Shown: positions 37,746 through 46,625 of the stretch, piece after piece
Position numbering within the stretch: position 1 is the stretch's first letter
How the letters are laid out: each line of letters opens with the position of its first letter
Source of the DNA: Olleya sp. Bg11-27
Lineage (GTDB): Bacteria; Bacteroidota; Bacteroidia; Flavobacteriales; Flavobacteriaceae
Length of the DNA stretch: 64,000 bases
Assembly (NCBI RefSeq): GCF_002831645.1
Contig: NZ_CP025117.1
Coordinates: 1,495,514 to 1,559,513, forward strand
Direction of reading: 5' to 3'
Notes under the pieces: model-generated
What the model was told of the DNA's origin: nothing
The model's input: only the letters and a program-made list of their open reading frames with translations
Database searches by the model: none
Translations under genes and position numbers: made by a program

Positions 37746-38645
37746 ATGAATTATAAATCTTTATTAGCAGTTGTATTCGGAGTATGTTTTGCATCTCAAG
37801 CAGTTGCACAATCTAATGTTCTAAATGCTAAATCTCCAAAAGAGATTGGTGTAAGAACAGAAGAACAAATAGCGTTGGATAACGACAATCCTCTAGAATA
37901 CGGTTATGTTGATGATAGAGATATTATGTTTGCAAAAATGACTTGGGAAAAAGTTGTTTTAGATGAGCGTGTAAACTTTCCTTTATACTATCCAGTGGAT
38001 ACAAATAATATCGGAAAAGAAAGGCGTTCTTTATTTGATGTTTTAACTAAGGCTATAGATGAAGGTAACATAAAAGACGTGTATAACGATTCTTATTTTA
38101 CTGGAAAACGTACAAAAAAAGAGTTAGCTCAAATTAGAACGGCTGTAGATACTATGGATATTGGTTACGATCAGTTAAACGCTGATGGTTTTGTAGATCC
38201 AGAATATATTACAACAACTACTATTGCGTCTTATGATGTTTCTGCATACTTAATCAAAGGACTTTGGTATTTTGATAAACGTCAAGGAGAATTGAAGTAC
38301 AGATTATTAGGTTTAGCTCCTGCTGCGCCAGACGTTAACTATGTTAACTCTAACGATGAAGCAAACAAAGAGCCTATTCCTTTATTCTGGATTTTCTATC
38401 CGGATGCAAGAGATGTGTTGCATGAAGCTAAAGCGTTTAACGCTAAAAATAGTGCTATTCCTTTTTCTTTTGATCACATATTAAACTCTAGACGTTTTAA
38501 TAGCGTTATTTTTAAAGAAGAGAATGTATTTGGAGATCGTAAGGTTGAAGAGTATATTGCAGAAAATTCATTAATGCAGTTATTAGAATCTGAAAGAATT
38601 AAAGAAAAAATTAGAAACTTTGAATTAGACATGTGGTCTTATTAA
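37746..38645 (+). CDS. gldN: Gliding motility/type IX secretion ring protein GldN
   Basis: A 299-residue periplasmic protein with a signal peptide (residues 1-21, ending AVAQ). Conserved segments are VDDRDIMFAKMTWEKVVLDE, YFDKRQGELKYRLLGLAP, FWIFYPDARDVLHEAKAFN and the terminal NFELDMWSY. It joins GldK in the outer-membrane-associated ring of the type IX system. It is the last gene of the operon and is closed by a strong terminator. Confidence 0.95.
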   Translation: MNYKSLLAVVFGVCFASQAVAQSNVLNAKSPKEIGVRTEEQIALDNDNPLEYGYVDDRDIMFAKMTWEKVVLDERVNFPLYYPVDTNNIGKERRSLFDVLTKAIDEGNIKDVYNDSYFTGKRTKKELAQIRTAVDTMDIGYDQLNADGFVDPEYITTTTIASYDVSAYLIKGLWYFDKRQGELKYRLLGLAPAAPDVNYVNSNDEANKEPIPLFWIFYPDARDVLHEAKAFNAKNSAIPFSFDHILNSRRFNSVIFKEENVFGDRKVEEYIAENSLMQLLESERIKEKIRNFELDMWSY

Positions 38646-38667
38646 AAGAATCCAATTTATCATATTA

Positions 38668-38699
38668 TAAAACGCCCACTGTAAAGTGGGCGTTTTTTT
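38668..38699 (+). terminator. Terminator after gldN
   Basis: AACGCCCACT (38671-38680) and AGTGGGCGTT (38685-38694) form a 10-bp stem with a four-base loop, followed by a T run. Confidence 0.9.
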
Positions 38700-38735
38700 G
38701 TTTATCTACTCTAGTAATTATCCAAGGATATAGTA

Positions 38736-38743
38736 TATTTTTG
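38736..38743 (+). promoter_or_regulatory. -7 element four bases before a start codon
   Basis: TATTTTTG matches TAnnTTTG and ends exactly four bases before the ATG at 38748, the same spacing as at 7453-7465. It predicts a leaderless transcript. Confidence 0.5.
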
Positions 38744-38747
38744 TAGT

Positions 38748-39788
38748 ATGAAAGTAGATTATATAATTGTTGGTTGTGGATTAGCGGGTATTTCTTTTTG
38801 CGAAAAACTTAAAGAGCAAAATAAATCATTCATTGTTTTTGATGATAACTCTCAACAGTCTTCAGTCGTAGCAGGTGGTTTATATAACCCTGTAACTTTA
38901 AAACGATTTACACCAGTTTGGAAAAGTGAATTACAGCTTGAAGTTGCTTTACCAGTGTATCGTAAATTAGAAGAGACATTAGATGTGAGATTGGATTTTA
39001 AAATCCCTGTTAAGCGTCGATTTACTTCATTAGAAGAACAAAATAATTGGTTTGGTGCTTCTGATAAAGAGGGATTGAAGCCGTTTTTAAATACGAGTCT
39101 TTTTGAGAATATCAATCCAAAAATTGATGCCGATTTTAAATTAGGTGAAGTGTTGCATACAGGTCGGTTAGATACGAAGCAATTAATAAAAAGTTATAAG
39201 CGTTACCTTTTGGACGCGGAGTTGCTTGTTACGGATACTTTTGATCATGACGCTTTGGTGGTACATGATAATCAAATAGCGTATAAAGATGTAACTGCTA
39301 ATCAAATTATATTTGCTGAAGGTTTTGGAATAAAACAAAATCCTTATTTTAAAGATTTACCATTGGGCGGTACTAAAGGCCAATTGCTAACTATTCATGC
39401 ACCCGACTTAAAACTCGACTATGTTTTAAAGTCAAGTGTCTTTGTTATTCCGCTAGGACAAGACACCTACAGAGTAGGATCTACTTACGAACAGAAGGAC
39501 AAAACTAACACGATAACGCCAGAAGCAAGAGAAATGCTTTTAGATAAGCTCAAAACGTTTATAAAATGTGATTTTGAAGTACTTAGTCAAGTTGCAGGAG
39601 TTAGACCAACAGTAAAGGATAGAAAACCTTTAGTTGGTAGGCATCCAGTCGCTAACAACGTGTATTTGTTTAACGGTTTAGGGTCTAGAGGTGTTATGAT
39701 TGCACCTTATATGGCAAATCAACTTTTTGACTTTATAGAGAATGAAGGCGCACTTGATAAAGAAATAGATTGTCTTCGTTTTTTTTAA
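38748..39788 (+). CDS. FAD-dependent oxidoreductase, D-amino-acid-oxidase-like
   Basis: A 346-residue flavoprotein of the DAO family. The dinucleotide motif is IIVGCGLAGISFCEKL near residue 6. The substrate-domain strands include LPLGGTKGQLLTIHAP, and the C-terminal FAD-contact region is AGVRPTVKDRKPLVG and FNGLGSRGVMIAPYMA. It is related to glycine/D-amino-acid oxidases and to the C-terminal half of MnmC; without the MnmC methyltransferase half it cannot be called MnmC. The substrate is unknown. No signal peptide is seen, so it is cytosolic. It ends six bases from the convergent DUF983 gene. Confidence 0.75.
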   Translation: MKVDYIIVGCGLAGISFCEKLKEQNKSFIVFDDNSQQSSVVAGGLYNPVTLKRFTPVWKSELQLEVALPVYRKLEETLDVRLDFKIPVKRRFTSLEEQNNWFGASDKEGLKPFLNTSLFENINPKIDADFKLGEVLHTGRLDTKQLIKSYKRYLLDAELLVTDTFDHDALVVHDNQIAYKDVTANQIIFAEGFGIKQNPYFKDLPLGGTKGQLLTIHAPDLKLDYVLKSSVFVIPLGQDTYRVGSTYEQKDKTNTITPEAREMLLDKLKTFIKCDFEVLSQVAGVRPTVKDRKPLVGRHPVANNVYLFNGLGSRGVMIAPYMANQLFDFIENEGALDKEIDCLRFF

Positions 39789-39794
39789 GACAAT

Positions 39795-40199
39795 TTACTT
39801 AGAGTCTAATTTTTTGTTTTTAAAAGCTAATTTTTTATCATAACTCATAAAAATATTGATCCATATATTTCTTGACAGTCTTACAATGATTGGATAAAAC
39901 ACGATCAATGTACATACTATTGCTATAAAGGCCACGTTTGGTGTGCTTCCTAAAAAGAAATAACTGATAACAAAAGCAGCAACAGCAAAGGCAATCCCTA
40001 CGCCATAGCTAACATACATGGAGCCATAAAAAAAAGAGGGTTCAATTTTATATTTAGTGTTACAGTGAGTACAGCGCTCGTGCATACTAAAAAGTTGACT
40101 TACGTGATAAGGGTTAGTATCTGTGTACATTGATTCTTTATGACACTTTGGGCAAGCACCTGTAAATATAGAGTATAATTTAGAGCCTTTTTTAAACAT
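39795..40199 (-). CDS. DUF983 membrane protein
   Basis: A 134-residue protein with an N-terminal zinc-ribbon-like half (ACPKCHKESMYTD and ERCTHCNTKYK, two CxxC pairs) and two membrane helices (about residues 54-77 and 82-102). This is the DUF983 architecture. Its function is unknown; in other bacteria such genes lie near cytochrome oxidase genes, which is not the case here. A frame seven codons longer exists, but the ATG at 40199 (MFKKGSKLYS) is the normal family start. Confidence 0.8.
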   Translation of the reverse strand: MFKKGSKLYSIFTGACPKCHKESMYTDTNPYHVSQLFSMHERCTHCNTKYKIEPSFFYGSMYVSYGVGIAFAVAAFVISYFFLGSTPNVAFIAIVCTLIVFYPIIVRLSRNIWINIFMSYDKKLAFKNKKLDSK

Positions 40200-40209
40200 A
40201 ATAATTGTG

Positions 40210-40217
40210 TACTTTTG
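40210..40217 (+). promoter_or_regulatory. -7 element upstream of the ABC-F gene
   Basis: TACTTTTG, an exact TAnnTTTG match, lies 89 bases before the ABC-F start codon. No TTG is visible at the expected -33 position, so the support is moderate. Confidence 0.35.
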
Positions 40218-40306
40218 CAATTCAAAAAAAAGAGTATTGAAGTTTAGACTTCTAATACAAATTTAAGTTTTATTCTTTCAATTTTAAGTAACATAAGTCA
40301 CAATTC

Positions 40307-42211
40307 ATGCTAAATATTCATAATTTATCAATTTCATTTCAAGGAGAGTACCTTTTTGAAGATATCACATTCAAATTAGGAAATGGGGATAGAGTAGGGC
40401 TTATCGGTAAAAATGGAGCTGGTAAATCTACCATGCTTAAAATTTTGTCTAAAGAATTAGAACCTGATTCTGGACAAATAGCAGCGGATAAAACTCTGAA
40501 AATTGGATTTTTAAAACAAGATATTGATTTTATTTTAGGACGAACGGTACTTGAAGAATCGTATCAGGCCTTTACGGAAATTAAAGAAATAGAAGGTAAG
40601 ATTGAGTATATCAATACGCAATTAGCGGAACGTACAGATTACGAAAGTGAAGCGTATCACGATTTGATGGTCGAGTTAAGTGATATTCAACACCAGTACG
40701 AAATCCTTGGAGGGTATAATTACCAAGGTGAAACTGAAAAAATACTTCAAGGTTTAGGTTTTAAACGTGAAGATTTTGAAAAGTTAACAGATACCTTTTC
40801 TGGTGGATGGCGTATGCGTATTGAGTTAGCGAAGTTATTATTGCAAAATAATGATGTACTACTTTTGGATGAGCCAACAAACCACTTGGATATAGAATCT
40901 ATTATCTGGTTAGAAGGCTTTTTACGAAATTATGCTGGAGCTGTAGCAATCGTATCGCATGATAAAATGTTTTTGGATAATGTTACTAATCGTACTATCG
41001 AGATAAGTTTAGGACGTATTTATGACTATCCAAAGCCTTACACACAATACTTAGTGTTAAGAGAAGAAATTAGAACACAACAATTAGCGTCTCAAAAAAA
41101 TCAACAAAAACAAATTGAGCAAACTGAAAAGTTAATCGAGAAGTTTAGAGCAAAAGCTAGTAAAGCAACGATGGCCCAGTCTTTAATGAAAAAATTGGAC
41201 AAAATTGACCGTATTGCGGTTGATGAGGATGATAATAGTGTCATGACTTTAAATTTTCCAGTATCTATTACTCCGGGGAAAATTGTTGTAGAAGCTAAAG
41301 ATGTGTCTAAAAATTATGGAGAGAATCAAGTGTTATCTGGTGTAGATTTATTAATAGAACGTGATGTTAAAACTGCATTTGTTGGGCAAAATGGACAAGG
41401 TAAATCAACATTGGCAAAAATATTAGTCGGTGATTTAAAACATGATGGACATTTAAAACTTGGTCATAATGTGCAAATTGGTTATTTCGCACAGAATCAA
41501 GCCGAGTATCTAGATGGTAGTAAAACGGTTTTAGATACCATGATTGATGCTGCTAATGAAACGAACAGAAGTAAGGTCCGTGATATTTTAGGATCATTTT
41601 TATTTAGAGGAGAAGAAGCTGAAAAGTATGTTAGAGTATTATCTGGAGGAGAGCGTAACCGTTTAGCTTTGGCTAAATTAATGTTACAGCCTTTTAATGT
41701 TTTAATAATGGATGAGCCAACAAACCACTTGGATATAAAATCTAAAAATGTTTTAAAAGACGCCTTAGAACGTTTTGAAGGAACTTTAATTTTAGTATCT
41801 CATGACAGGGACTTTTTAAAAGGATTGACTAATACTGTTTTCGAATTTAAAGATGGTAACATTAAAAAGTATTTAGGTGATGTAGATTATTACTTAGAAC
41901 AACGTAATGTTGAAAACTTAAGAGAAGTAGAAAAACGTACAGTGATCAAGAGTCAACCGAAAGAAACACCAAAACAATCTTACGAAGATCAGAAAAGACA
42001 AAAATCCTTAAATAATAAATTAAGTAACTGCGAGTCTAAAATTAACCAGTTAGAAAAGGAAATTAAAGATATTGATGCTCAAATGGCAGCTAACTATGAT
42101 GAGACTGTTGCAAAGCCTAATTTTTTCGAAAATTATCAAGGAAAAAAGGATCAGTTAGTAAACTTAATGCAAAACTGGGAAGATATTACACTGCAGCTGG
42201 AAGAGTTTTAA
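40307..42211 (+). CDS. ABC-F family ATPase
   Basis: A 634-residue cytosolic protein with two fused ATP-binding cassettes and no membrane domain. Cassette 1 has Walker A GKNGAGKST, signature FSGGWRMRIELAK and Walker B LLLDEPTNHLD. Cassette 2 has GQNGQGKST, LSGGERNRLALAK and LIMDEPTNHLD. Both are intact. The charged P-site tRNA-interaction linker lies between them, and a C-terminal coiled coil (residues about 555-630) resembles Uup. ABC-F proteins act on ribosomes as translation factors. Which subgroup this is (Uup, EttA-like or antibiotic-resistance type) is uncertain; the coiled-coil tail favours Uup. Confidence 0.9.
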   Translation: MLNIHNLSISFQGEYLFEDITFKLGNGDRVGLIGKNGAGKSTMLKILSKELEPDSGQIAADKTLKIGFLKQDIDFILGRTVLEESYQAFTEIKEIEGKIEYINTQLAERTDYESEAYHDLMVELSDIQHQYEILGGYNYQGETEKILQGLGFKREDFEKLTDTFSGGWRMRIELAKLLLQNNDVLLLDEPTNHLDIESIIWLEGFLRNYAGAVAIVSHDKMFLDNVTNRTIEISLGRIYDYPKPYTQYLVLREEIRTQQLASQKNQQKQIEQTEKLIEKFRAKASKATMAQSLMKKLDKIDRIAVDEDDNSVMTLNFPVSITPGKIVVEAKDVSKNYGENQVLSGVDLLIERDVKTAFVGQNGQGKSTLAKILVGDLKHDGHLKLGHNVQIGYFAQNQAEYLDGSKTVLDTMIDAANETNRSKVRDILGSFLFRGEEAEKYVRVLSGGERNRLALAKLMLQPFNVLIMDEPTNHLDIKSKNVLKDALERFEGTLILVSHDRDFLKGLTNTVFEFKDGNIKKYLGDVDYYLEQRNVENLREVEKRTVIKSQPKETPKQSYEDQKRQKSLNNKLSNCESKINQLEKEIKDIDAQMAANYDETVAKPNFFENYQGKKDQLVNLMQNWEDITLQLEEF

Positions 42212-42258
42212 CAACTTCTTTTAGGTTTTTTTTAACGTTTCTAGTCTAAACTATAGGC

Positions 42259-42266
42259 TAATTTTG
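42259..42266 (+). promoter_or_regulatory. -7 element of the RND efflux operon
   Basis: TAATTTTG, an exact TAnnTTTG match, lies 25 bases before the adaptor gene's ATG at 42292. Confidence 0.5.
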
Positions 42267-42291
42267 TGGTCATACTTTCAAAACCAATTAC

Positions 42292-43428
42292 ATGCGCAAA
42301 ATTATACTATCTATTTTAGGTGTTTTATTTATTATTGCTTCTTTTATTTTTGCTAAAAATTTAATAGACAATAAAAAGAAACCAAAACCTGTAGCTTCTA
42401 AAGTTATAAAAACGGTATTTATAGATACGGTTCAAAACGGAACAATTCCGATTGTTATAGCAGCAAATGGAAACTTGACTGCAAAGCAACGGGTAGAGTT
42501 GTATTCTGAAGTGCAAGGTGTGTTTCGTAATGGAAGTTATTTGTTCAAACCAGGTCAAACCTATCGTAAAGGACAAACATTAATTCGTGTTGATGCTTCA
42601 GAGTATTATGCAACGGTGCAATCTTCAAAAAGCAACTTGTATAATTCTATAGCAGCTATAATGCCAGATTTACGTTTAGACTTTCCTGATGTATTCCCAA
42701 AATGGCAAACGTATTTAAATAGTTTCGACTTAAATAAAACGACTCCAAAATTACCGGAAATCACTTCTGACAAAGAAAAATATTTTATAACAGGTCGTGG
42801 TATTATTACAAATTATTTCAATGTAAAAAATTTAGAACAACGGTTATCTAAATATACTATATCAGCACCGTTCTCTGGTATTTTAACGGAAGCTTTGGCT
42901 ACAGAAGGTTCTTTAATTAGAAGTGGACAGAAATTAGGAGAATTTATAAACCCTGAAGTTTACGAGATGGAAGTCGCTATTAGTAAAAGTTTTGCTAATA
43001 TTTTAAAAGTAGGCGAATCAGTAAGTTTAAGTAATTTAGATAAAACAGAAAGTTATACAGGTAAGGTTTCTCGTGTAAACGGAAGTATTGATGCTACGAC
43101 ACAAACTATTACAGCTTTTATAGAGGTCAAAGATGACAATCTAAAAGAAGGGATGTATTTAGAAGCTAATTTAAACGCAAAAAGTGTTGCTGACGCTATT
43201 GAGATTGATAGAAATCTATTAACAGATAGTCAAGAAATATATGTAATAAAGGATAGTTTACTAGATGTTATTCCTGCAAAACCCATTCATTTTTCAGATA
43301 CTAAAGTCGTCTTGCAAGGTGTGCCAAACGGGACTGTTATTTTAAAAAGACCAGTACCAGGTGCTTATTCAGGGATGTTAGTACAACCATTTGTAGAGCA
43401 ATCTAAATCTAACAATAACGCGGAGTAA
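42292..43428 (+). CDS. RND efflux periplasmic adaptor (membrane fusion) subunit
   Basis: A 378-residue adaptor of the HlyD/AcrA family. An N-terminal hydrophobic segment (about residues 4-20) anchors or exports it. The beta-barrel and lipoyl halves are seen in GNLTAKQRVELYSEVQGVF and YTISAPFSGILTEALATEGSLIRSGQKLG, and a barrel strand in YTGKVSRVNGSIDATTQTI. The helical hairpin is short. It bridges the permease in the inner membrane to a TolC-type channel. Its stop codon overlaps the permease start by one base. Confidence 0.9.
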   Translation: MRKIILSILGVLFIIASFIFAKNLIDNKKKPKPVASKVIKTVFIDTVQNGTIPIVIAANGNLTAKQRVELYSEVQGVFRNGSYLFKPGQTYRKGQTLIRVDASEYYATVQSSKSNLYNSIAAIMPDLRLDFPDVFPKWQTYLNSFDLNKTTPKLPEITSDKEKYFITGRGIITNYFNVKNLEQRLSKYTISAPFSGILTEALATEGSLIRSGQKLGEFINPEVYEMEVAISKSFANILKVGESVSLSNLDKTESYTGKVSRVNGSIDATTQTITAFIEVKDDNLKEGMYLEANLNAKSVADAIEIDRNLLTDSQEIYVIKDSLLDVIPAKPIHFSDTKVVLQGVPNGTVILKRPVPGAYSGMLVQPFVEQSKSNNNAE

Positions 43429-46400
43429 TGAGAAAAATAATCACTTATTTTATTAAATACCACGTTGCTGTTAATGTTTTTATTTTAGCATTTTCTGTCT
43501 TCGGAATCTTGGGGTATTCATCTTTAAAATCATCTTTTTTTCCTTTAACAGAATCTAAAATAATCAATGTCAGTATAGCTTATCCTGGTGCTTCTCCTCA
43601 AGAAATTGAAGAAGGTATTGTGCTTCAGATTGAAGAAAATTTAAAGGGACTGAAAGGTCTTGATCGTGTAACTTCGGTGTCTAGAGAGAATAGCGGAACT
43701 ATAACAGTAGAAATTGAAAAAGGTGAGAACCTCGATTTTATGTTGCTCGAAGTTAAAAATGCTGTAGACCGCGTGGCTACATTTCCTACCGGAATGGAAC
43801 CTTTAGTTGTGTCTAAGCAAGAGGCGGTAAGAGAAACTATTTCTTTCGCTTTAAGCGGAAAAGATATTCCGTTGGCAACATTAAAACAATTAGGTCGTCA
43901 AGTAGAAAACGATTTACGTGCAATTGATGGGATATCTCAAATAGAAGTGTCTGGATATCCACAAGAGGAAATTGAAATTGCAGTTAACGAAGGTAACTTG
44001 TTGGCTTATGATATTACTTTTAGTGACGTCGCTAATGCTGTTAGTGCATCCAATATATTAGTGACCGGTGGTAATATTAAAACAGATGCAGAGGAGTATT
44101 TGATTAGAGCGAATAACAAAGAATATTATGGGGACGAAATGTCCAATATTATTGTTAAAGCTTCGGCAGACGGAAAAGTCATTCGGTTAAAAGATGTAGC
44201 TATTATTAGAGATCGTTTTTCAGAGACGCCTAATGCGACTTATTTTAATCAGCAATTGGCTGTAAATATTTCGGTGACTAGTACAAATAATGAAGATTTA
44301 ATAACTTCTGCTGAAAAAGTAAAAGAGTATATAGAGGCTTACAATCAAAAGCATAACAACGCACAGTTAGATGTAGTAAGAGATTTATCTGTAACATTAA
44401 ATCAACGTACAGATTTATTAACAGAAAATGCTATTGTTGGGATGATATTAGTACTAGTGTTTCTATCGCTTTTCCTTAACATGCGCTTGGCATTTTGGGT
44501 GGCTTTTGGATTACCTATTTCATTTTTAGGGATGTTTATTTTTGCAGGTCAGTTTGATGTTACTATTAATGTGTTGTCGTTATTTGGTATGATTATCGTT
44601 ATTGGTATTTTGGTGGATGATGGTATTGTGATTGCCGAAAATATTTACCAACATTACGAAAAAGGGAAATCACCAAAGCAAGCAGCTATTGATGGTACGA
44701 TGGAAGTTATTCCTCCTGTCGTTTCTGCAATTATTACAACGTTATTAGCTTTTTCTCTATTCTTATTTTTAGATAGTCGTATAGGTGAATTTTTTAGTGA
44801 AGTGTCCGTCATTGTTATCTTAACACTTGTGGTATCTTTGGTAGAGGCGTTAATTATTTTGCCAGCTCACTTGGCACATTCAAAAGCATTAAGACCTCCT
44901 GTAGAAGAAGAGAATCCCTCAAAATTAAAGCAGTTTTTTGCTAAAATGAGATTTATAAATAGAGCAGGTGATAAACTAATGTCCTTTTTAAGAGATAGAA
45001 TTTATTCGCCAGCTTTAGATTTTGTTTTGGAGTTTAAAATATTGTCTTTAGGTATTTTTGTAGCACTTTTAGTTTTGACTTTTGGAGCAATGGGTGGCGG
45101 TGTTATTGGTGTTACTTTATTTCCTAGTGTGGCTAGTGATAGAGTGTCTATTACGCTAGAAATGCCTAACGGAACTAATGTAAGGGTAACAGACTCTATT
45201 ATTTCTTTAATTGAAGAAAAAGCATTTATTGTTAATCAAGAATTATCAGATAAGTATTTAAAGGGAACAGGTAAAGAATTATTTGAAAATACCATTTTGA
45301 CTATTAATAGTAGTTCTAGTGCATCACTTAGATTAAATATGTTACCAGGAGAAGAACGTCCTGATGCTATTAAATCGTCAATGGTGTCTAACCGACTAAG
45401 AGAATTGGTTGGTCCGGTTATCGGAACAGAACGATTGATTTTTGGTTCAGGTGGTAATTTTGGAGGTAGTCCAGTATCTGTCTCTTTATTAGGAAATAAC
45501 ATTGGGGAGCTAAAAGCTGCTAAGTTAGAAATGAAGGCATATTTAGACACCAATCCTTTACTTAAAGATATTGAGGATAACGATCCTGCGGGGATTAAGG
45601 AAATTAGATTGAAACTAAAGGAAAGTGCTTACTTATTAGGGTTGGATTTGCGTACAGTGATGAGTCAAGTGCGCTCTGGTTTTTTCGGAGCACAAGCACA
45701 ACGTTTCCAACGTGGACAAGATGAGATTAGAGTTTGGGTACGTTATGATAGACCAAACAGAAACTCTATTAACGATTTAGACGATATGCGTATTTTAACT
45801 CCAACAGGAGCACGTGTTAATTTAAAGGATATTGCAAGTTATACTATCGCTAGAGGAGACGTTGCTATTAATCACTTAGAGGGATTAAGAGAAATCAGAG
45901 TCAGTGCAGATTTAAAGGATCCAAGTACAAGTACAACGGATATATTGGATGATATTAAAACCGTGTTTATTCCTAATTTACAAGCTAAATATCCAACAAT
46001 CTCGGCTTCTTTTGAAGGTCAGAATAGAGAAGCAAGCAAGCTGTCTAGTTCTATCGGTAGTGCCGGTACTGTTATTTTATTGCTTATTTATATAACTATT
46101 GCGTTTACGTTTAGAAGTTATAGCCAACCTATTTTGCTATTGTTATTAGTGCCTTTTAGTTTAACAGCAGTAGCTTGGGGACACTGGTTATTAGGTTTTC
46201 CTGTAAATGTTTTGTCCTTATTGGGGATTATTGCATTAATAGGAATTATGGTGAATGATGGATTGGTGCTAATCGGAAAATTTAATACTAATTTAAAAGA
46301 AGGGATGACCTTTGACTTAGCATTGTCAGAAGCAGGTAAGTCACGTTTTAGAGCTATATTTTTAACCTCGTTAACTACTATTGCTGGTTTAGCGCCTTTA

Positions 46401-46625
46401 CTTTTAGAGAAAAGTAGACAAGCACAATTTTTAAAGCCTATGGCAATATCTATATCATTTGGTATTGCTTATGCAACCATATTGACACTGTTAGTATTAC
46501 CATTGTTTTTGTCTTTTAGTAATACTATTAAACAAAAATCAAAATGGTTAATGACAGGAAACGAAGTAACCAAAGAAGAAGTAGAACGCGCTATTAAAGA
46601 ACAAAATGAAGAAAATGAACATTAA
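43428..46625 (+). CDS. RND efflux transporter permease
   Basis: A 1065-residue inner-membrane pump of the AcrB/HAE superfamily with twelve membrane helices in two repeats separated by large periplasmic loops. PGASPQEIEEGI and GLKGLDRVTSVSRENSG are porter-domain strands. GMIIVIGILVDDGIVIAEN is helix 4 with the proton-relay Asp pair, and GIIALIGIMVNDGLVLIGKF is the matching helix of the second half. The substrate is unknown; related flavobacterial systems export drugs, dyes or metals. It is coupled to both neighbours by overlapping codons. Confidence 0.92.
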   Translation: MRKIITYFIKYHVAVNVFILAFSVFGILGYSSLKSSFFPLTESKIINVSIAYPGASPQEIEEGIVLQIEENLKGLKGLDRVTSVSRENSGTITVEIEKGENLDFMLLEVKNAVDRVATFPTGMEPLVVSKQEAVRETISFALSGKDIPLATLKQLGRQVENDLRAIDGISQIEVSGYPQEEIEIAVNEGNLLAYDITFSDVANAVSASNILVTGGNIKTDAEEYLIRANNKEYYGDEMSNIIVKASADGKVIRLKDVAIIRDRFSETPNATYFNQQLAVNISVTSTNNEDLITSAEKVKEYIEAYNQKHNNAQLDVVRDLSVTLNQRTDLLTENAIVGMILVLVFLSLFLNMRLAFWVAFGLPISFLGMFIFAGQFDVTINVLSLFGMIIVIGILVDDGIVIAENIYQHYEKGKSPKQAAIDGTMEVIPPVVSAIITTLLAFSLFLFLDSRIGEFFSEVSVIVILTLVVSLVEALIILPAHLAHSKALRPPVEEENPSKLKQFFAKMRFINRAGDKLMSFLRDRIYSPALDFVLEFKILSLGIFVALLVLTFGAMGGGVIGVTLFPSVASDRVSITLEMPNGTNVRVTDSIISLIEEKAFIVNQELSDKYLKGTGKELFENTILTINSSSSASLRLNMLPGEERPDAIKSSMVSNRLRELVGPVIGTERLIFGSGGNFGGSPVSVSLLGNNIGELKAAKLEMKAYLDTNPLLKDIEDNDPAGIKEIRLKLKESAYLLGLDLRTVMSQVRSGFFGAQAQRFQRGQDEIRVWVRYDRPNRNSINDLDDMRILTPTGARVNLKDIASYTIARGDVAINHLEGLREIRVSADLKDPSTSTTDILDDIKTVFIPNLQAKYPTISASFEGQNREASKLSSSIGSAGTVILLLIYITIAFTFRSYSQPILLLLLVPFSLTAVAWGHWLLGFPVNVLSLLGIIALIGIMVNDGLVLIGKFNTNLKEGMTFDLALSEAGKSRFRAIFLTSLTTIAGLAPLLLEKSRQAQFLKPMAISISFGIAYATILTLLVLPLFLSFSNTIKQKSKWLMTGNEVTKEEVERAIKEQNEENEH

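Noticed and set aside
38852-39115. Minus-strand reading frame inside the flavoprotein gene
   Set aside because: Shadow of a well-supported gene; no start context or family features.
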